Of a stretch of DNA of 15,956 nt, positions 15,679 through 15,956 are shown in pieces; within the stretch, counting starts at the first letter, position 1, and each line of letters begins with the position of its first letter. The notes beneath the pieces are model-generated. The model was not told the DNA's origin, made no database searches, and saw only the letters and a program-made list of their open reading frames with translations. The translations under genes and the position numbers were made by a program. Source of the stretch: a candidate division CSSED10-310 bacterium (GTDB taxonomy: Bacteria > CSSED10-310 > JAFGDC01); the NCBI GenBank assembly GCA_016932295.1, contig JAFGDC010000132.1:1-15956 (forward strand), given 5' to 3'.

Positions 15679-15836
15679 CAGCGGCGGCGGACAGCGGGGC
15701 ACGCGCGGGTGACGCAGCCGTTCCTCATGATCCATGTTCCCGATTCCCCCGCCACGTTCAGTATCCTGTGGAATAGCAAAATCCCGCCTTCCATTCATCG
15801 CTTATGGCGGGAGATGCCACTGACGGGCGCCGGCAG
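15679..15836. other. Intergenic region after the GT-C gene
   Basis: No gene is convincing here. A 7-bp inverted repeat (TCCCGCC at 15782-15788, GGCGGGA at 15806-15812) with a 17-base loop has five A residues on its left, so on the minus strand it would be a stem followed by TTTTT, a weak candidate terminator for leftward transcription. No terminator for the GT-C gene is seen on the plus strand. An ATG at 15804 opens a frame that stays open to the window edge but has no ribosome site. Confidence 0.4.
15782..15812 (-). terminator. Weak candidate intrinsic terminator, leftward
   Basis: The minus-strand transcript would form TCCCGCC/GGCGGGA (7 bp, perfect) followed directly by five U residues (15781-15777). 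The loop is long (17 bases), which weakens the case. It would stop transcription arriving from beyond the right edge before it ran antisense through the GT-C gene. Confidence 0.3.
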
Positions 15837-15921
15837 AAGGAGCGCGTGGCGCCAGCTAAGGAGCGCGTGGCGACGGCAGAAGGAGCGCGTGGCGCCAGCG
15901 AAGGAGCGCGTGGCGCCGGCC
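15837..15921. repeat. Tandem repeat, four copies of a 21-22 bp unit
   Basis: Four head-to-tail copies begin with AAGGAGCGCGTGGCG at 15837, 15858, 15880 and 15901. Unit lengths are 21, 22 and 21 bp, with the fourth grading into other GC-rich sequence. Copies differ only after the first 15 bases (CCAGCT, ACGGCAG, CCAGCG, CCGGCC). The 22-bp second unit shifts the frame, so the repeat is not built as a protein repeat in one frame. Such arrays may be bacterial minisatellites; the function is unknown. Confidence 0.85.
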
Positions 15922-15932
15922 GCGCCCTGGTT

Positions 15933-15956
15933 GCGGCGGCGGGCCCCCGCCGCCGC
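15933..15956. repeat. Perfect GC palindrome at the right edge
   Basis: GCGGCGGCGGG (15933-15943) and CCCGCCGCCGC (15946-15956) are exact reverse complements around two C bases, an 11-bp stem of pure G-C pairs. It coincides exactly with the end of the window, so it may be the visible part of a larger structure or may mark a place where an assembly stopped. Confidence 0.75.

Noticed and set aside
15837..15921. CRISPR array
   Set aside because: The copies abut with no spacers; the unit is only 21-22 bp, and no cas gene is present.

Overview
This GC-rich window reads as chromosomal DNA from a bacterium, probably an uncultivated lineage. I cannot place the phylum. Bacterial markers are several recognisable sigma70-type promoters, good Shine-Dalgarno sites, type I QueF, RlmN and a cluster-binding RlmD-type methyltransferase. 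One gene is out of place: the tRNA amidotransferase subunit is of the GatE type, normally archaeal, not GatB. I see no phage, insertion sequence, CRISPR, tRNA or rRNA.

Layout, left to right. A galactokinase-type GHMP sugar kinase runs off the left edge on the minus strand (1-557). A 424-base divergent regulatory gap follows, then a plus-strand gene for an unrecognised 194-residue protein with a proline-rich middle (982-1566). Its 3' end overlaps the convergent queF by 11 bp. From about 7.5 kb down to 1.56 kb, on the minus strand, lies a probable operon with its own TATAAT promoter. It encodes a methyltransferase with a very long coiled coil, a GT4-like/GT2 fusion glycosyltransferase, a second GT4-like paralogue, and queF. 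The first three are joined by a 4-nt overlap and a 2-nt gap, so they probably build one surface glycan together.

Upstream of that operon is gatE (7634-9541, minus). It is divergent from a YhcC-type radical SAM gene (9664-10632, plus), and the gap between them holds a strong hairpin. A minus-strand pair, rlmN then rlmD (12971 to 10660), overlaps as TGATG and starts from a near-consensus TTGACA-N17-TATAGT promoter. On the plus strand follows a large polytopic GT-C (PMT/ArnT-like) glycosyltransferase with a long C-terminal domain. The last 280 bases hold no convincing gene but do contain four copies of a 21-22 bp tandem repeat and a perfect 11-bp GC palindrome at the very edge.

Two themes alternate: RNA modification and tRNA charging (queF, gatE, yhcC-like, rlmD, rlmN) and cell-surface glycan assembly (GHMP kinase, methyltransferase, three glycosyltransferase modules, GT-C enzyme). 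The most interesting candidate system is the methyltransferase/coiled-coil plus fused glycosyltransferase operon. It resembles in outline a chain-terminating methyltransferase with a coiled-coil length ruler. A recurring tyrosine/leucine/glutamate heptad motif appears both in the coiled coil and in the linker of the fused glycosyltransferase.
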